Part shown: positions 18,067-25,802 of the stretch, piece by piece | How positions within the stretch are numbered: position 1 is the first letter of the stretch | Layout of the letters: each line of letters starts with the position of its first letter | Position numbers and translations under genes: made by a program | DNA from: Lachnospiraceae bacterium | GTDB taxonomy: Bacteria; Bacillota; Clostridia; Lachnospirales; Lachnospiraceae | Direction: 5' to 3' | Assembly: GCA_022797535.1 (NCBI GenBank) | Contig: JAAWKU010000010.1 | Coordinates: 1-41,512, forward strand | DNA length: 41,512 nt | The notes under the pieces: generated by a model | What the model saw: the letters and a program-made list of their open reading frames with translations, nothing else | What the model was told of the DNA's origin: nothing | Database searches by the model: none

Positions 18067-18708
18067 ATGATTGTTGATGAGAGATTGGTTGCCTTTATTA
18101 ATTCATTTGATAAAGGCAACACGCCTTTTTTGGAGAGATTGGAAAAGGAGGCGCGGGAGGAGGGGGTTCCCATCATACGCAGGGAGACCCAGAGCCTGTT
18201 AAAATTCCTGCTGACGGCACGCCGCCCCATGAAGATTCTGGAAGTGGGCGCCGCCGTGGGTTACTCAGCGCTTTATATGTGTGAATATGGGCCGGAAGGC
18301 TGCCATGTTACCACCATAGAAAAATACGAAAAGTGGGCGGCCCGGGCCAGGGAGAATTTCATCGGAGCCGGGCGGCAGCATCAGATCACGCTGCTGGAAG
18401 GGGACGCCGCAGAGGTTCTGAAGGGATTGGAGGGCATCTATGACCTGGTGTTTATGGATGCGGCCAAGGCACAGTACCTGTTATTTCTGCCCGAGGTGCT
18501 GCGGCTTATGCCAGCGGGCGGTCTGCTGGTATCGGACAATGTGCTGCAGGACGGAGATGTGCTGGAATCCCGGTTTGCCGTGACCCGCCGCAACCGCACC
18601 ATTCATGCCCGGATGCGGCAGTACTTGTTTGAACTGACCCATCATTCTGAACTGGAGACCTGCATCCTGCCGGTGGGGGACGGAGTGACCCTCAGTGTGA
18701 AGCGGTAG
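18067..18708 (+). CDS. trmR: tRNA 5-hydroxyuridine methyltransferase TrmR
   Basis: SAM-dependent O-methyltransferase of the catechol-OMT-like family 3. In B. subtilis the homologue YrrM (TrmR) methylates 5-hydroxyuridine at wobble position 34 to 5-methoxyuridine. The start at 18067 (MIVDERLVAFINSF) lies 4 nt after the preceding stop, with AGGGGG upstream. The 213-residue protein has motif I ILEVGAAVGYSALYM (57-71), the VTTIEKYEKW motif after strand 2, and DLVFMDAAKAQY with the metal-binding Asp. The U32 gene downstream would make the substrate, as in the yrrM-yrrN-yrrO order. The assignment rests on family plus context. Confidence 0.85.
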   Translation: MIVDERLVAFINSFDKGNTPFLERLEKEAREEGVPIIRRETQSLLKFLLTARRPMKILEVGAAVGYSALYMCEYGPEGCHVTTIEKYEKWAARARENFIGAGRQHQITLLEGDAAEVLKGLEGIYDLVFMDAAKAQYLLFLPEVLRLMPAGGLLVSDNVLQDGDVLESRFAVTRRNRTIHARMRQYLFELTHHSELETCILPVGDGVTLSVKR

Positions 18709-18781
18709 GGGAACCGGAGAAGAAGTGCTGTCCCCGTGTGCTGTCCGCAGGAGATATGCAGAACCATAACAGGAGGAATAT

Positions 18782-20113
18782 ATGAAACGCAAGAAACCGG
18801 AACTGCTGGTCCCGGCCTCCAGCCTGGAGGTACTGCGGACTGCGGTGATTTTTGGCGCGGATGCCGTATATATCGGCGGAGAGGCGTTTGGCCTGCGGGC
18901 CAAGGCAAGGAATTTTACCATGCAGGAGATGGCGGAAGGGATTGCTTTCGCCCATGCCCGGGGAGTCAGGGTCTATGTGACCGCCAATATCCTGGCCCAC
19001 AACGGAGACCTGGAAGGGGCGGAGCAGTATTTTGCGGAACTCAGGGATATGGACCCAGAGCGGGCGGACGCCCTGATCATCTCGGATCCCGGCATGTTCG
19101 CCCTGGCCAGGAAGGTGTGGCCGGAGGCGGAGATCCATATTTCCACCCAGGCCAACAATACCAATTATCAGACCTTTCTGTTCTGGTGGCAGCTGGGGGC
19201 CAGGAGGGTAGTGAGCGCCCGGGAACTGTCCCTGGCAGAGATCGGGGAGATCCGACGGCGCATCCCGGAGGAGATGGAGATCGAAAGTTTTGTCCATGGA
19301 GCCATGTGCATTTCCTATTCCGGGCGCTGTCTGCTAAGCAATTATTTTACCCGAAGAGATGCCAACAAGGGGGCCTGTACCCACCCCTGCCGCTGGAAAT
19401 TCGCTGTGATGGAGGAAACCCGGCCAGGAGAATATCTGCCTGTATATGAGAATGAGCGGGGAACATTTATCTTCAATTCCGGGGATTTGTGCATGATCGA
19501 CCATATTCCCGAACTGGTGGAGGCGGGGATAGACAGCTTCAAAATCGAGGGGCGCATGAAAACCGCCCTGTATGTGGCGGCGGTGGCCAGGACTTACCGC
19601 AGGGCCATAGACGACTATTTTGAGAGCGGGGAAAAATACCGGCGCAACAGGGACTGGTACAAGGCGGAGATCGCCAAATGTACTTACCGGAAATTCAACA
19701 CGGGTTTTTATTTTGGAAAACCGGATGAAAATGCGCAGATTTATGACAACAGTACGTATGTGAACGAATATACATATTTGGGATATATACAGGAGGTAAG
19801 ACTCTGGCAGCTTTCCCGGACTTCCCGGGGGCAGAACAATGTCGGTGCAGATGCGGCCCTGCAGGAGGACAGAGTGCCGTTGGCCCTTGTGGAGCAGCGC
19901 AATAAGTTCTGCGTGGGGGACGAGATCGAGATTATGAAGCCGGATGGCGCCAATCTGGAGGTTACAGTGGAGGCCATGTATAACGGTGATCTGCAGCCGG
20001 TGGAAAGTTGTCCCCATGCCAGGGAGAGGATCTGGCTACGCCTGTCCCGAGTCCCGGAGCCCTATGATTTGCTGCGGGTGCCAAACCGCGGGGAGGAGGG
20101 AAGGCTGGCATGA
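18782..20113 (+). CDS. trhP: U32 family tRNA uridine-34 hydroxylation protein TrhP
   Basis: A U32-family protein of 443 residues. Members beside trmR (YrrN/YrrO in B. subtilis, YegQ/TrhP in E. coli) are needed for prephenate-dependent 5-hydroxylation of wobble uridine, despite the 'peptidase' name. Visible features are an N-terminal TIM-barrel start (PELLVPASSLEVLRTAVIFGADAVYIGG), the U32 signature with Cys ligands (ESFVHGAMCISYSGRC, then GACTHPCRW), the FNSGDLCMIDHIPEL motif and DSFKIEGRMKT. A C-terminal beta-barrel domain follows. The start at 18782 follows CAGGAGG. Only one homologue is present here against two in B. subtilis. Confidence 0.85.
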   Translation: MKRKKPELLVPASSLEVLRTAVIFGADAVYIGGEAFGLRAKARNFTMQEMAEGIAFAHARGVRVYVTANILAHNGDLEGAEQYFAELRDMDPERADALIISDPGMFALARKVWPEAEIHISTQANNTNYQTFLFWWQLGARRVVSARELSLAEIGEIRRRIPEEMEIESFVHGAMCISYSGRCLLSNYFTRRDANKGACTHPCRWKFAVMEETRPGEYLPVYENERGTFIFNSGDLCMIDHIPELVEAGIDSFKIEGRMKTALYVAAVARTYRRAIDDYFESGEKYRRNRDWYKAEIAKCTYRKFNTGFYFGKPDENAQIYDNSTYVNEYTYLGYIQEVRLWQLSRTSRGQNNVGADAALQEDRVPLALVEQRNKFCVGDEIEIMKPDGANLEVTVEAMYNGDLQPVESCPHARERIWLRLSRVPEPYDLLRVPNRGEEGRLA

Positions 20114-20129
20114 CCTGCCGCCGGTGCTG

Positions 20130-20157
20130 CCGGCCTGAGGCCGGGAAAAAGTTTTTT
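20130..20157 (+). terminator. Terminator after trhP
   Basis: CCGGCC (20130-20135) pairs with GGCCGG (20139-20144) over a TGA loop. A short A-tract and then a T-tract follow (20152-20157 and a second T5 a few bases on). It is a compact GC-rich stem with U-rich tail, though a 7-nt gap separates the two. Confidence 0.55.
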
Positions 20158-20158
20158 C

Positions 20159-20187
20159 TTGCTTTTTATGCAAAAAAAGGGTATCTT
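20159..20187 (+). promoter_or_regulatory. Possible glnN promoter
   Basis: TTGCTT (20159-20164), 17 bp, TATCTT (20182-20187), each 4/6 to consensus. It lies within the tail of the terminator and about 55 nt upstream of the glnN RBS. It is plausible by position. No GlnR-type dyad could be identified. Confidence 0.4.
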
Positions 20188-20247
20188 ATTTTAAGAATAA
20201 GCAGGAATAACGCCCATGATACATAGCGATATAAAGGAGTAGTCAGT

Positions 20248-22371
20248 ATGAGCGAGACAATAGATGTGGAGGCACTGTTCGGCAGCAGGGTATTTACCCT
20301 GGGCAAGATGAAGGAGAGGCTTACCAGGCAGACATTTGCCGAGGTGAAGCGGGTGATGGAACAGGGTGGGGAACTGCCTCTGGCCACCGCCGATGTGGTG
20401 GCGAAAGCCATGAAGGACTGGGCCGTGGAGAACGGCGCTACCCATTACACCCATTGGTTTCAGCCTTTGACCGGCATCACTGCGGAAAAACATGACGCAT
20501 TCGTGTCTCATCCCGACAGCGAAGGCAGAATGCTGCTGGAGTTTTCCGGCAGGGAACTGATCAAAGGAGAACCGGACGCATCCTCCTTTCCTTCCGGGGG
20601 CCTGCGGGCCACTTTCGAGGCCAGAGGCTATACCGCCTGGGACATGACATCCCCCGCCTTTTTGAAGGAGGACGCCACCGGCGTGATTCTATGTATCCCC
20701 ACTGCGTTCTGCTCTTACACCGGGGAAGCGCTGGATAAAAAAACACCGCTGCTGCGTTCCATGGAAGCCATCAGCCAGCAGGCTCTGCGCATCGTGCGGC
20801 TCTTTGGCAACATGGAGGCCACCAAAGTGGTGCCCAGCGTGGGCGCGGAGCAGGAATATTTTCTGGTGGACCGGGAGAAGTATCTGCAGCGGGATGACCT
20901 GATCTTTGCGGGTCGCACTCTGTTCGGAGCCCCCGCCCCCAAGGGTCAGGAACTGGAGGATCACTATTTCGGCACCATTCGGGAGCGCATCGGCGCGTAT
21001 ATGAAGGATCTCAACATAGAACTCTGGAAGCTGGGAGTGACGGCCAAGACCCAGCACAATGAGGCGGCTCCGGCTCAGCATGAACTGGCGCCCATCTATG
21101 AGACTGCCAATATTGCAGTGGATCATAACCAGCTTGTCATGGAGACCATGAAGAAGGTGGCCGGTCGCCACGGCCTCACCTGTCTGCTGCACGAGAAGCC
21201 CTTCGCGGGGGTAAACGGCTCCGGCAAACATGATAACTGGTCCCTGTGCACGGACAATGGGGTCAATCTTCTGGATCCCGGCGTTACGCCCAATGCCAAT
21301 ATTCAGTTTCTGCTGGTGCTGGCCTGTATTATGAAGGCGGTGGACACCCATGCGGATCTGCTGCGTCAGAGCGCGTCCGATGTGGGCAATGATCACAGGC
21401 TGGGAGCCAATGAGGCTCCTCCCGCCATCATTTCCATGTTCCTGGGAGAGCAGCTGGACGATGTGGTGAAGCAGCTGGTGGAGACCGGGGAAGCGGCTCA
21501 TCTGATCGAGGGGGGCAAACTGGAAACAGGCGTATCTACGCTGCCTGACTTTGAAAAGGACGCCACAGACCGCAACAGGACTTCGCCTTTTGCCTTCACG
21601 GGTAATAAGTTTGAATTCCGTACCGTGGGTTCCGCAGACTCCATTGCAAGCCCCAACACCACTCTCAACGCCATTGTGGCCGAGGCCTTCTGCGAGGCTG
21701 CGGATACCCTGGAGCGGGAAATGGCCGGGGGGAAGGAATTTGAACTGGCGGTACATGACCTGATCAAGGAATATATGGGCAGACACCAGCGGATCATCTT
21801 CAACGGGGACGGCTATTCCGAAGAGTGGGTGAAAGAGGCGGCCCGGCGTGGGCTTCCCAACATCAAGTCCATGGTGGAGGCGGCGGGTACGCTGACCACG
21901 GATAAGGCCATCAGACTGTTTGAGAAGTTTGGCATATTCACCAGGGTGGAGCTGGAATCCCGGGAAGAGATTCTGTACGAGACCTATGCCAAGACCATCA
22001 ATATCGAAGCGCTGACCATGATCAACATGGCAAACAAAAAATATATTCCAGCGGCAGTGGGGTATACCAGGACCCTGGCAGACACGGTAATCGCCGTGCG
22101 GGAGGCCGGTGCGGACGCCTTCGTCCAGTCGGAACTGCTGGGTGAGGTGAACGGGCTGCTTTCGGCAGCCAGAAAGGCGCTGAAGGAACTGGAACGGGCC
22201 ACCGCCCAGGCCGGGGCCATGCAGGACGCCAAAAGCCAGGCATTTTTCTACAAGGATACAGTGAAAGAGGCCATGGATGCCCTGCGCGCCCCCATAGATG
22301 AACTGGAGATGTTGGTAGACAAAAAAGTCTGGCCTGTGCCTTCTTATGGGGAACTGATTTTCGAAGTATAA
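20248..22371 (+). CDS. glnN: Glutamine synthetase type III
   Basis: Makes glutamine from glutamate, ammonia and ATP; the large GSIII class. The 707-residue length matches the family (about 700-730), far longer than GSI. Diagnostic segments are THYTHWFQPLTG near the N-terminus and PSVGAEQEYFLVDRE with the metal-binding Glu. Also present are HNEAAPAQHELAPIYETAN, the ATP-site region EKPFAGVNGSGKHDNWSL, and DRNRTSPFAFTGNKFEFR. AAAGGAG sits before the ATG at 20248. It stands alone between a terminator and a tRNA gene, so it is probably monocistronic. Confidence 0.95.
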   Translation: MSETIDVEALFGSRVFTLGKMKERLTRQTFAEVKRVMEQGGELPLATADVVAKAMKDWAVENGATHYTHWFQPLTGITAEKHDAFVSHPDSEGRMLLEFSGRELIKGEPDASSFPSGGLRATFEARGYTAWDMTSPAFLKEDATGVILCIPTAFCSYTGEALDKKTPLLRSMEAISQQALRIVRLFGNMEATKVVPSVGAEQEYFLVDREKYLQRDDLIFAGRTLFGAPAPKGQELEDHYFGTIRERIGAYMKDLNIELWKLGVTAKTQHNEAAPAQHELAPIYETANIAVDHNQLVMETMKKVAGRHGLTCLLHEKPFAGVNGSGKHDNWSLCTDNGVNLLDPGVTPNANIQFLLVLACIMKAVDTHADLLRQSASDVGNDHRLGANEAPPAIISMFLGEQLDDVVKQLVETGEAAHLIEGGKLETGVSTLPDFEKDATDRNRTSPFAFTGNKFEFRTVGSADSIASPNTTLNAIVAEAFCEAADTLEREMAGGKEFELAVHDLIKEYMGRHQRIIFNGDGYSEEWVKEAARRGLPNIKSMVEAAGTLTTDKAIRLFEKFGIFTRVELESREEILYETYAKTINIEALTMINMANKKYIPAAVGYTRTLADTVIAVREAGADAFVQSELLGEVNGLLSAARKALKELERATAQAGAMQDAKSQAFFYKDTVKEAMDALRAPIDELEMLVDKKVWPVPSYGELIFEV

Positions 22372-22533
22372 AAGCGGTTTATGGGGAAAAAGCCTCTTCC
22401 CAGGTTAGTCTTTCAGAAGGAGGATCCGCAAAATTACAAGGTGTTTCAAAGAGGAATCTGCTGCTGCGGGAAGGCAAATGGCCTTAAAGAGGAGAATGCA
22501 GGAAAAAAAAGAGAAAATTTTTGCATTTTCCTC

Positions 22534-22562
22534 TTGCAAAATGGAAATACTTCGTGTATAAT
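22534..22562 (+). promoter_or_regulatory. Promoter of tRNA-Gln
   Basis: TTGCAA (22534-22539), 17 bp, consensus TATAAT (22557-22562). The tRNA begins 20 bases after the -10, leaving a short 5' leader. Confidence 0.85.
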
Positions 22563-22582
22563 TCATCAAGTAGTCAAGAAAT

Positions 22583-22654
22583 AGCGCTATCGCCAAACGG
22601 TAAGGCAACGGACTCTGACTCCGTCATTTCAAGGTTCGAATCCTTGTAGCGCTG
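22583..22654 (+). tRNA. tRNA-Gln (CTG anticodon)
   Basis: A 72-nt cloverleaf. Acceptor arms AGCGCTA (22583-22589) and TAGCGCT (22647-22653) pair fully, with discriminator G. The D arm holds GCCAAACGGTAAGGC. The anticodon stem ACGGA/TCCGT flanks the 7-nt loop CTCTGAC, with anticodon CTG at 22615-22617 reading CAG. The T arm is CAAGG-TTCGAAT-CCTTG. No CCA is encoded (CGA follows). The layout is a single-gene unit with its own promoter and terminator. Confidence 0.95.
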
Positions 22655-22663
22655 CGATAAGAG

Positions 22664-22696
22664 AATGCCTGACAGCGGAAGTTGTCAGGCATTTTT
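22664..22696 (+). terminator. Terminator of tRNA-Gln
   Basis: AATGCCTGACA (22664-22674) and its exact complement (22683-22693) form an 11-bp stem with an 8-nt loop, ending in TTTTT (22692-22696). Confidence 0.9.
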
Positions 22697-22740
22697 CGTT
22701 ACAATTTTTATAAAACAGCCATCCTCCCGAAATTCTTCTC

Positions 22741-22793
22741 TTGACATATGGACTACAAAGTGTTATCTTAAAATTAGCCTACACAATGTAGTC
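22741..22793 (+). promoter_or_regulatory. Promoter with BlaI-type palindromic operators
   Basis: TTGACA (22741-22746), 17 bp, TATCTT (22764-22769). Two ACTACA/TGTAG-type sites flank the -10. The downstream one, CTACA-CAA-TGTAG (22779-22791), is a perfect 5-bp inverted repeat. The upstream one (GACTACAAAGTG, 22751-22762) lies inside the spacer and mirrors the downstream arm CACAATGTAGTC (22782-22793) at 10 of 12 positions. BlaI/MecI/CopY repressors bind TACA-TGTA dyads, so this is very likely the autoregulated operator of the following blaI-like gene. Confidence 0.8.
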
Positions 22794-22810
22794 AAAGGAA
22801 AGGAGGTATT

Positions 22811-23188
22811 ATGGTACAGCAGGTTTCAGACGCAGAGTTGGAGTTGATGAAGATCGTATGGGCCAACGGGGGAACGGTGCTTTATGCACAGATCATGGAG
22901 GAACTGGCAAAGACAGACCACACATGGCAGAAAAATACAGTTATCACATTGCTGTCCCGGCTGGTAGATAAGGGATTGTTAAAAACCAGCAAAATCGGGC
23001 GGCGTAATGAGTATGCCGCCATTGTATCCGAGTCCGACTATCAGGCGGCGCAGACGCAAAATCTTATTGGCAAACTGTATGACGGGGATGTGAAAGGACT
23101 GGTGACAACTCTGATACAGAGGGAAATGATTACTTCCCAGGACTATGAGGAACTGAAAAGATTCTGGAACAGAGAGGAGGGCAGGTAG
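22811..23188 (+). CDS. BlaI/MecI/CopY-family repressor
   Basis: A winged-helix repressor of 125 residues, expected to bind the dyads in the promoter just upstream and to be inactivated by proteolysis when its M56 partner senses a signal. Family motifs are SDAELELMKIVWANGG at the N-terminus, the recognition helix TWQKNTVITLLSRLVDKGLL with the wing ISKIGRRNEYAAIVS-like, and the C-terminal dimerisation region ending YEELKRFWNREEG. AGGAGG sits before the ATG. Its stop abuts the start of the M56 gene with no gap, so they are translationally linked. The inducer is unknown; beta-lactam is only one possibility. Confidence 0.92.
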   Translation: MVQQVSDAELELMKIVWANGGTVLYAQIMEELAKTDHTWQKNTVITLLSRLVDKGLLKTSKIGRRNEYAAIVSESDYQAAQTQNLIGKLYDGDVKGLVTTLIQREMITSQDYEELKRFWNREEGR

Positions 23189-25621
23189 ATGAGCCGGTTT
23201 TTTTGGATCCTTCTTTCCATGTCGTTCTCAGGTTCCCTACTGATTCTGACTCTGATTTTATTTAGGCCCTGGTTACAAAACAGGATCAGCAGGCAATGGC
23301 AGTACTATGCCTGGCTGGTGGTCATCGCGCGCCTGCTGCTGCCGGTGACGCCTGCCATAAGTCTGGCCGGAAACCTGTTCCAGTGGGCAGGGCAGGGGGT
23401 GGCGCAGTCCCTTCCCTATGGCGGAGAAGAAGGCGGGTCCTCCCTTATATGGCGGCAGGGGAATGCCTGGACGGGGCAGTTTACGGTGTCCAATATGCCT
23501 GGAAACACCAAACCCGGAGAGGACGAACTTCTGCAGGGAGGCGATGTCTCCGACAGCGCGGGACTTCTGCAGGGAGGCGATGCCTCCGACAGCGCGGGAC
23601 TTCTGCAGGGAGGCGATGTCTCCGACAGCGCGGGACTTCTGCAGGGAGGCGATGTCTCCGACAGCGCGGGACTTCTGCAGGGAGGCGATGCCTCCGACAG
23701 CGCGGGACTTCTGCAGGGAGGCGATGCCTCCGACAGCGCGGGACTTCTGCAGGATGGCAATGTCCCTGGCGCTGGTCTCCTCCCGGGGGCGGCCATTGAA
23801 CTTCTTTGGATGCCTTGGCTGGCCGGAGCCCTGGTCCTGTTGGTACGGAAAATCATTGCATACCAAAGTTTTGTAAAGTATATAAAGGCAGGGTGCGAGG
23901 CGGTGGCGAAGCCCATCCTCCTGGATCTGCTGGCTCTGGAGGGGGAGCGGGCGGGAGTGAGACGTCCGATAGAGTTGTATGGCAACAGCCAGGCATCTTC
24001 CCCTATGCTTTTAGGTTACTTTCGTCCCTGCATCATACTCCCGGATCCGGAATTGCCCGGGGAAGATTTCCTCTGCACCGTGAGGCATGAACTGTGTCAT
24101 TACAGGAGGAGAGATCTGCTCTACAAATGGCTGGTGCAGATTACGGTGTGCCTGCACTGGTTCAATCCCCTGGTCCATATGATGGGGCGGGAAATCAACC
24201 GGGCCTGTGAACTTTCCTGCGATGAGGCTGTGGTATGGTCATTGGACGAAAAAGGCCGCCGGGCCTATGGAGATACGCTTCTGCGGGCTGTGGCACCGAA
24301 GAAAAACAGTAGAGAATGCGCTGCCACGGTAATGTTGGGGGAAAGCGCCTCATTATTGAAAGAAAGGTTGGATGCGATTATGAAATTTAGAAAAATGTCC
24401 CGGGGCAGCCGCTGTGCCATGCTGCTGCTCACGGCAGCGTTGGGATTGGGCTTTACCGCCACGGGAGCATACGCAGCAGGGGAAACCGGTTCCAGTAAGG
24501 GAGTAAACGAAAAACATGCAGAGGCATTATCCGAGAATATGCCGCCGGTTATCGGGGAGAACGACGGAGAAGAGGCGGAGATAGAGACCATTACCATCAA
24601 AGGTGTCACATACTGTCTGATTTTCAATGAGGAACAGTTGCGAGCGATTGGCACTGAGGCGTATGGCATGGATTTGAATTATCTGCAGCAGGATCATATC
24701 CAACTCTCGGAGGAGGAATGGATTCCCATAGGGACACAGGACCATCCTTTTACGGGCAGTTATAATGGAAATGGCTTTGAGATTTTCGGGTTGACTGACT
24801 ATCTGTTTGGGGCTGCGGAGGATGCGCATCTTTACAATATCACTCTGCGGGACTATGAGATTCCAGGCCTGGAGGAAAAGGCCCTGGAATGGCCCCAGAG
24901 CCCCATTCTGGCCCTGGAGACGGGAGCTGTTCGCTGCTACGATAATTTTGCGTATCCCAGGGAGAATTCTGAACAGAACGGGGAGCCGGGCGTCAGCGGG
25001 CCTGTGGATTTGGCGGAAAGCAGTTATGCGCAGGGGGATGTATCGCAATTTTGCAAAGCATATACCCTGTTGGACAGGAAAACGCAGGAAGCCTGGCTGG
25101 AAAGGCTGTTTGAGGATAGAAAAATTGCCTTTTTCTCTGCATGCCTATGGGAATTGGAGGAGGATTGTCCCATGGCTTTGGCTCTGGCGGAGGAAATTTA
25201 TCAGGCAAATGAAGTCGCGTTTTTCTCAGCGCTGGCGGACTGGGGGTTGAGTCAGCAGACTCTTGAAAGCTGGCTGGATCAGGCGACGGAGGATAAGAAA
25301 ACCAATTTTCAGATGGTACTTCTGGAGGCTCTGGACAGGGACTGGGAAGTGGAAGCTCTGGAGGCGGAACTGGAACAGCAGCGCCTTGCGGGGTATGAGG
25401 CTGTTGGCATTGTGGGATCCGGCTATGTATATGAGTATCTGGGTCAGTCTGTCAATATTCTTTTGGATCATCAGGCAGGCAGCCAAGTTTATTTTCTGAA
25501 TATGAATCCGGACGGCACGGTGAATATCAAAATCACCCGCGGTGCTGACGGTCAGATTGAAAGTGTGGACTATATGACAGAGGAAGAAGTAGACAGACTG
25601 TGCAACGGGTATGATGAATAA
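23189..25621 (+). CDS. BlaR1-like M56 membrane metalloprotease with repeat linker
   Basis: An 810-residue signal-transducing protease predicted to cleave the adjacent repressor. Two membrane helices (about 5-25, 32-58) are followed by a segment of six 12-residue repeats LLQGGD(V/A)SDSAG plus a degenerate seventh (114-196). A third helix comes next (LAGALVLLVRKIIAY) and then the M56 zinc site HELCH (300-304) with downstream SCDEAVVW. A fourth helix (about 410-430, LLLTAALGLGFTATGAYA) leads to a large extracellular C-terminal domain. That domain is not the penicillin-binding domain of BlaR1: it has a GLUG-like element (FTGSYNGNGFEIFGL), an acidic helical region and a final beta segment. So the sensed ligand probably differs from beta-lactams. 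A terminator follows. Confidence 0.88.
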   Translation: MSRFFWILLSMSFSGSLLILTLILFRPWLQNRISRQWQYYAWLVVIARLLLPVTPAISLAGNLFQWAGQGVAQSLPYGGEEGGSSLIWRQGNAWTGQFTVSNMPGNTKPGEDELLQGGDVSDSAGLLQGGDASDSAGLLQGGDVSDSAGLLQGGDVSDSAGLLQGGDASDSAGLLQGGDASDSAGLLQDGNVPGAGLLPGAAIELLWMPWLAGALVLLVRKIIAYQSFVKYIKAGCEAVAKPILLDLLALEGERAGVRRPIELYGNSQASSPMLLGYFRPCIILPDPELPGEDFLCTVRHELCHYRRRDLLYKWLVQITVCLHWFNPLVHMMGREINRACELSCDEAVVWSLDEKGRRAYGDTLLRAVAPKKNSRECAATVMLGESASLLKERLDAIMKFRKMSRGSRCAMLLLTAALGLGFTATGAYAAGETGSSKGVNEKHAEALSENMPPVIGENDGEEAEIETITIKGVTYCLIFNEEQLRAIGTEAYGMDLNYLQQDHIQLSEEEWIPIGTQDHPFTGSYNGNGFEIFGLTDYLFGAAEDAHLYNITLRDYEIPGLEEKALEWPQSPILALETGAVRCYDNFAYPRENSEQNGEPGVSGPVDLAESSYAQGDVSQFCKAYTLLDRKTQEAWLERLFEDRKIAFFSACLWELEEDCPMALALAEEIYQANEVAFFSALADWGLSQQTLESWLDQATEDKKTNFQMVLLEALDRDWEVEALEAELEQQRLAGYEAVGIVGSGYVYEYLGQSVNILLDHQAGSQVYFLNMNPDGTVNIKITRGADGQIESVDYMTEEEVDRLCNGYDE
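23528..23776 (+). repeat. Tandem 36-bp coding repeat (6 copies plus a partial)
   Basis: Six near-identical 36-bp units start at 23528, 23564, 23600, 23636, 23672 and 23708 and encode LLQGGD(V/A)SDSAG; a degenerate seventh runs to 23776. Units differ almost only by a GTC/GCC (Val/Ala) switch. Copy-number change would keep the frame of the M56 gene, so the linker length can vary between strains. Confidence 0.95.
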
Positions 25622-25650
25622 AGACGCGTTATTACATGAAAACGTAAGTG

Positions 25651-25682
25651 AAACAGAGAGATCCGGGAAATCTCTCTGTTTT
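25651..25682 (+). terminator. Terminator of blaI-M56 operon
   Basis: AAACAGAGAGAT (25651-25662) and its exact complement (25670-25681) form a 12-bp stem with a 7-nt loop, ending in TTTT. Confidence 0.8.
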
Positions 25683-25685
25683 GCG

Positions 25686-25714
25686 TTGCAAGCGGGGACA
25701 AAAGTGGTTACAAT
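25686..25714 (+). promoter_or_regulatory. Promoter of the amidase gene
   Basis: TTGCAA (25686-25691), 17 bp, TACAAT (25709-25714), starting right after the preceding terminator. The leader is about 80 nt. Confidence 0.7.
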
Positions 25715-25802
25715 AAGCAATAAGGGAAAGTAAATCGGCGGCAGATATATTCCGGGGAGGGGGTTCCGGCGGGGATCTGCGTTGGAGAAATGGAGAACAG
25801 GT

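Noticed and set aside
15486-18230. A 914-codon minus-strand frame opposite rnj, ylbF and the MltG-like gene
   Set aside because: It covers several well-supported plus-strand genes and shows no family motif; it is a shadow of GC-rich codon use.
18782-20113. Calling the U32 gene a secreted collagenase-type peptidase
   Set aside because: It has no signal peptide, and its trmR neighbour points to the tRNA hydroxylation role known for this subgroup.
22381-22584. A 67-codon frame between glnN and tRNA-Gln
   Set aside because: It runs through the tRNA promoter into the tRNA and has no RBS or recognisable motif.
23528-23776. Regular 36-bp repeats as a possible CRISPR array
   Set aside because: There are no spacers; the units are directly tandem and in frame within the M56 coding sequence.
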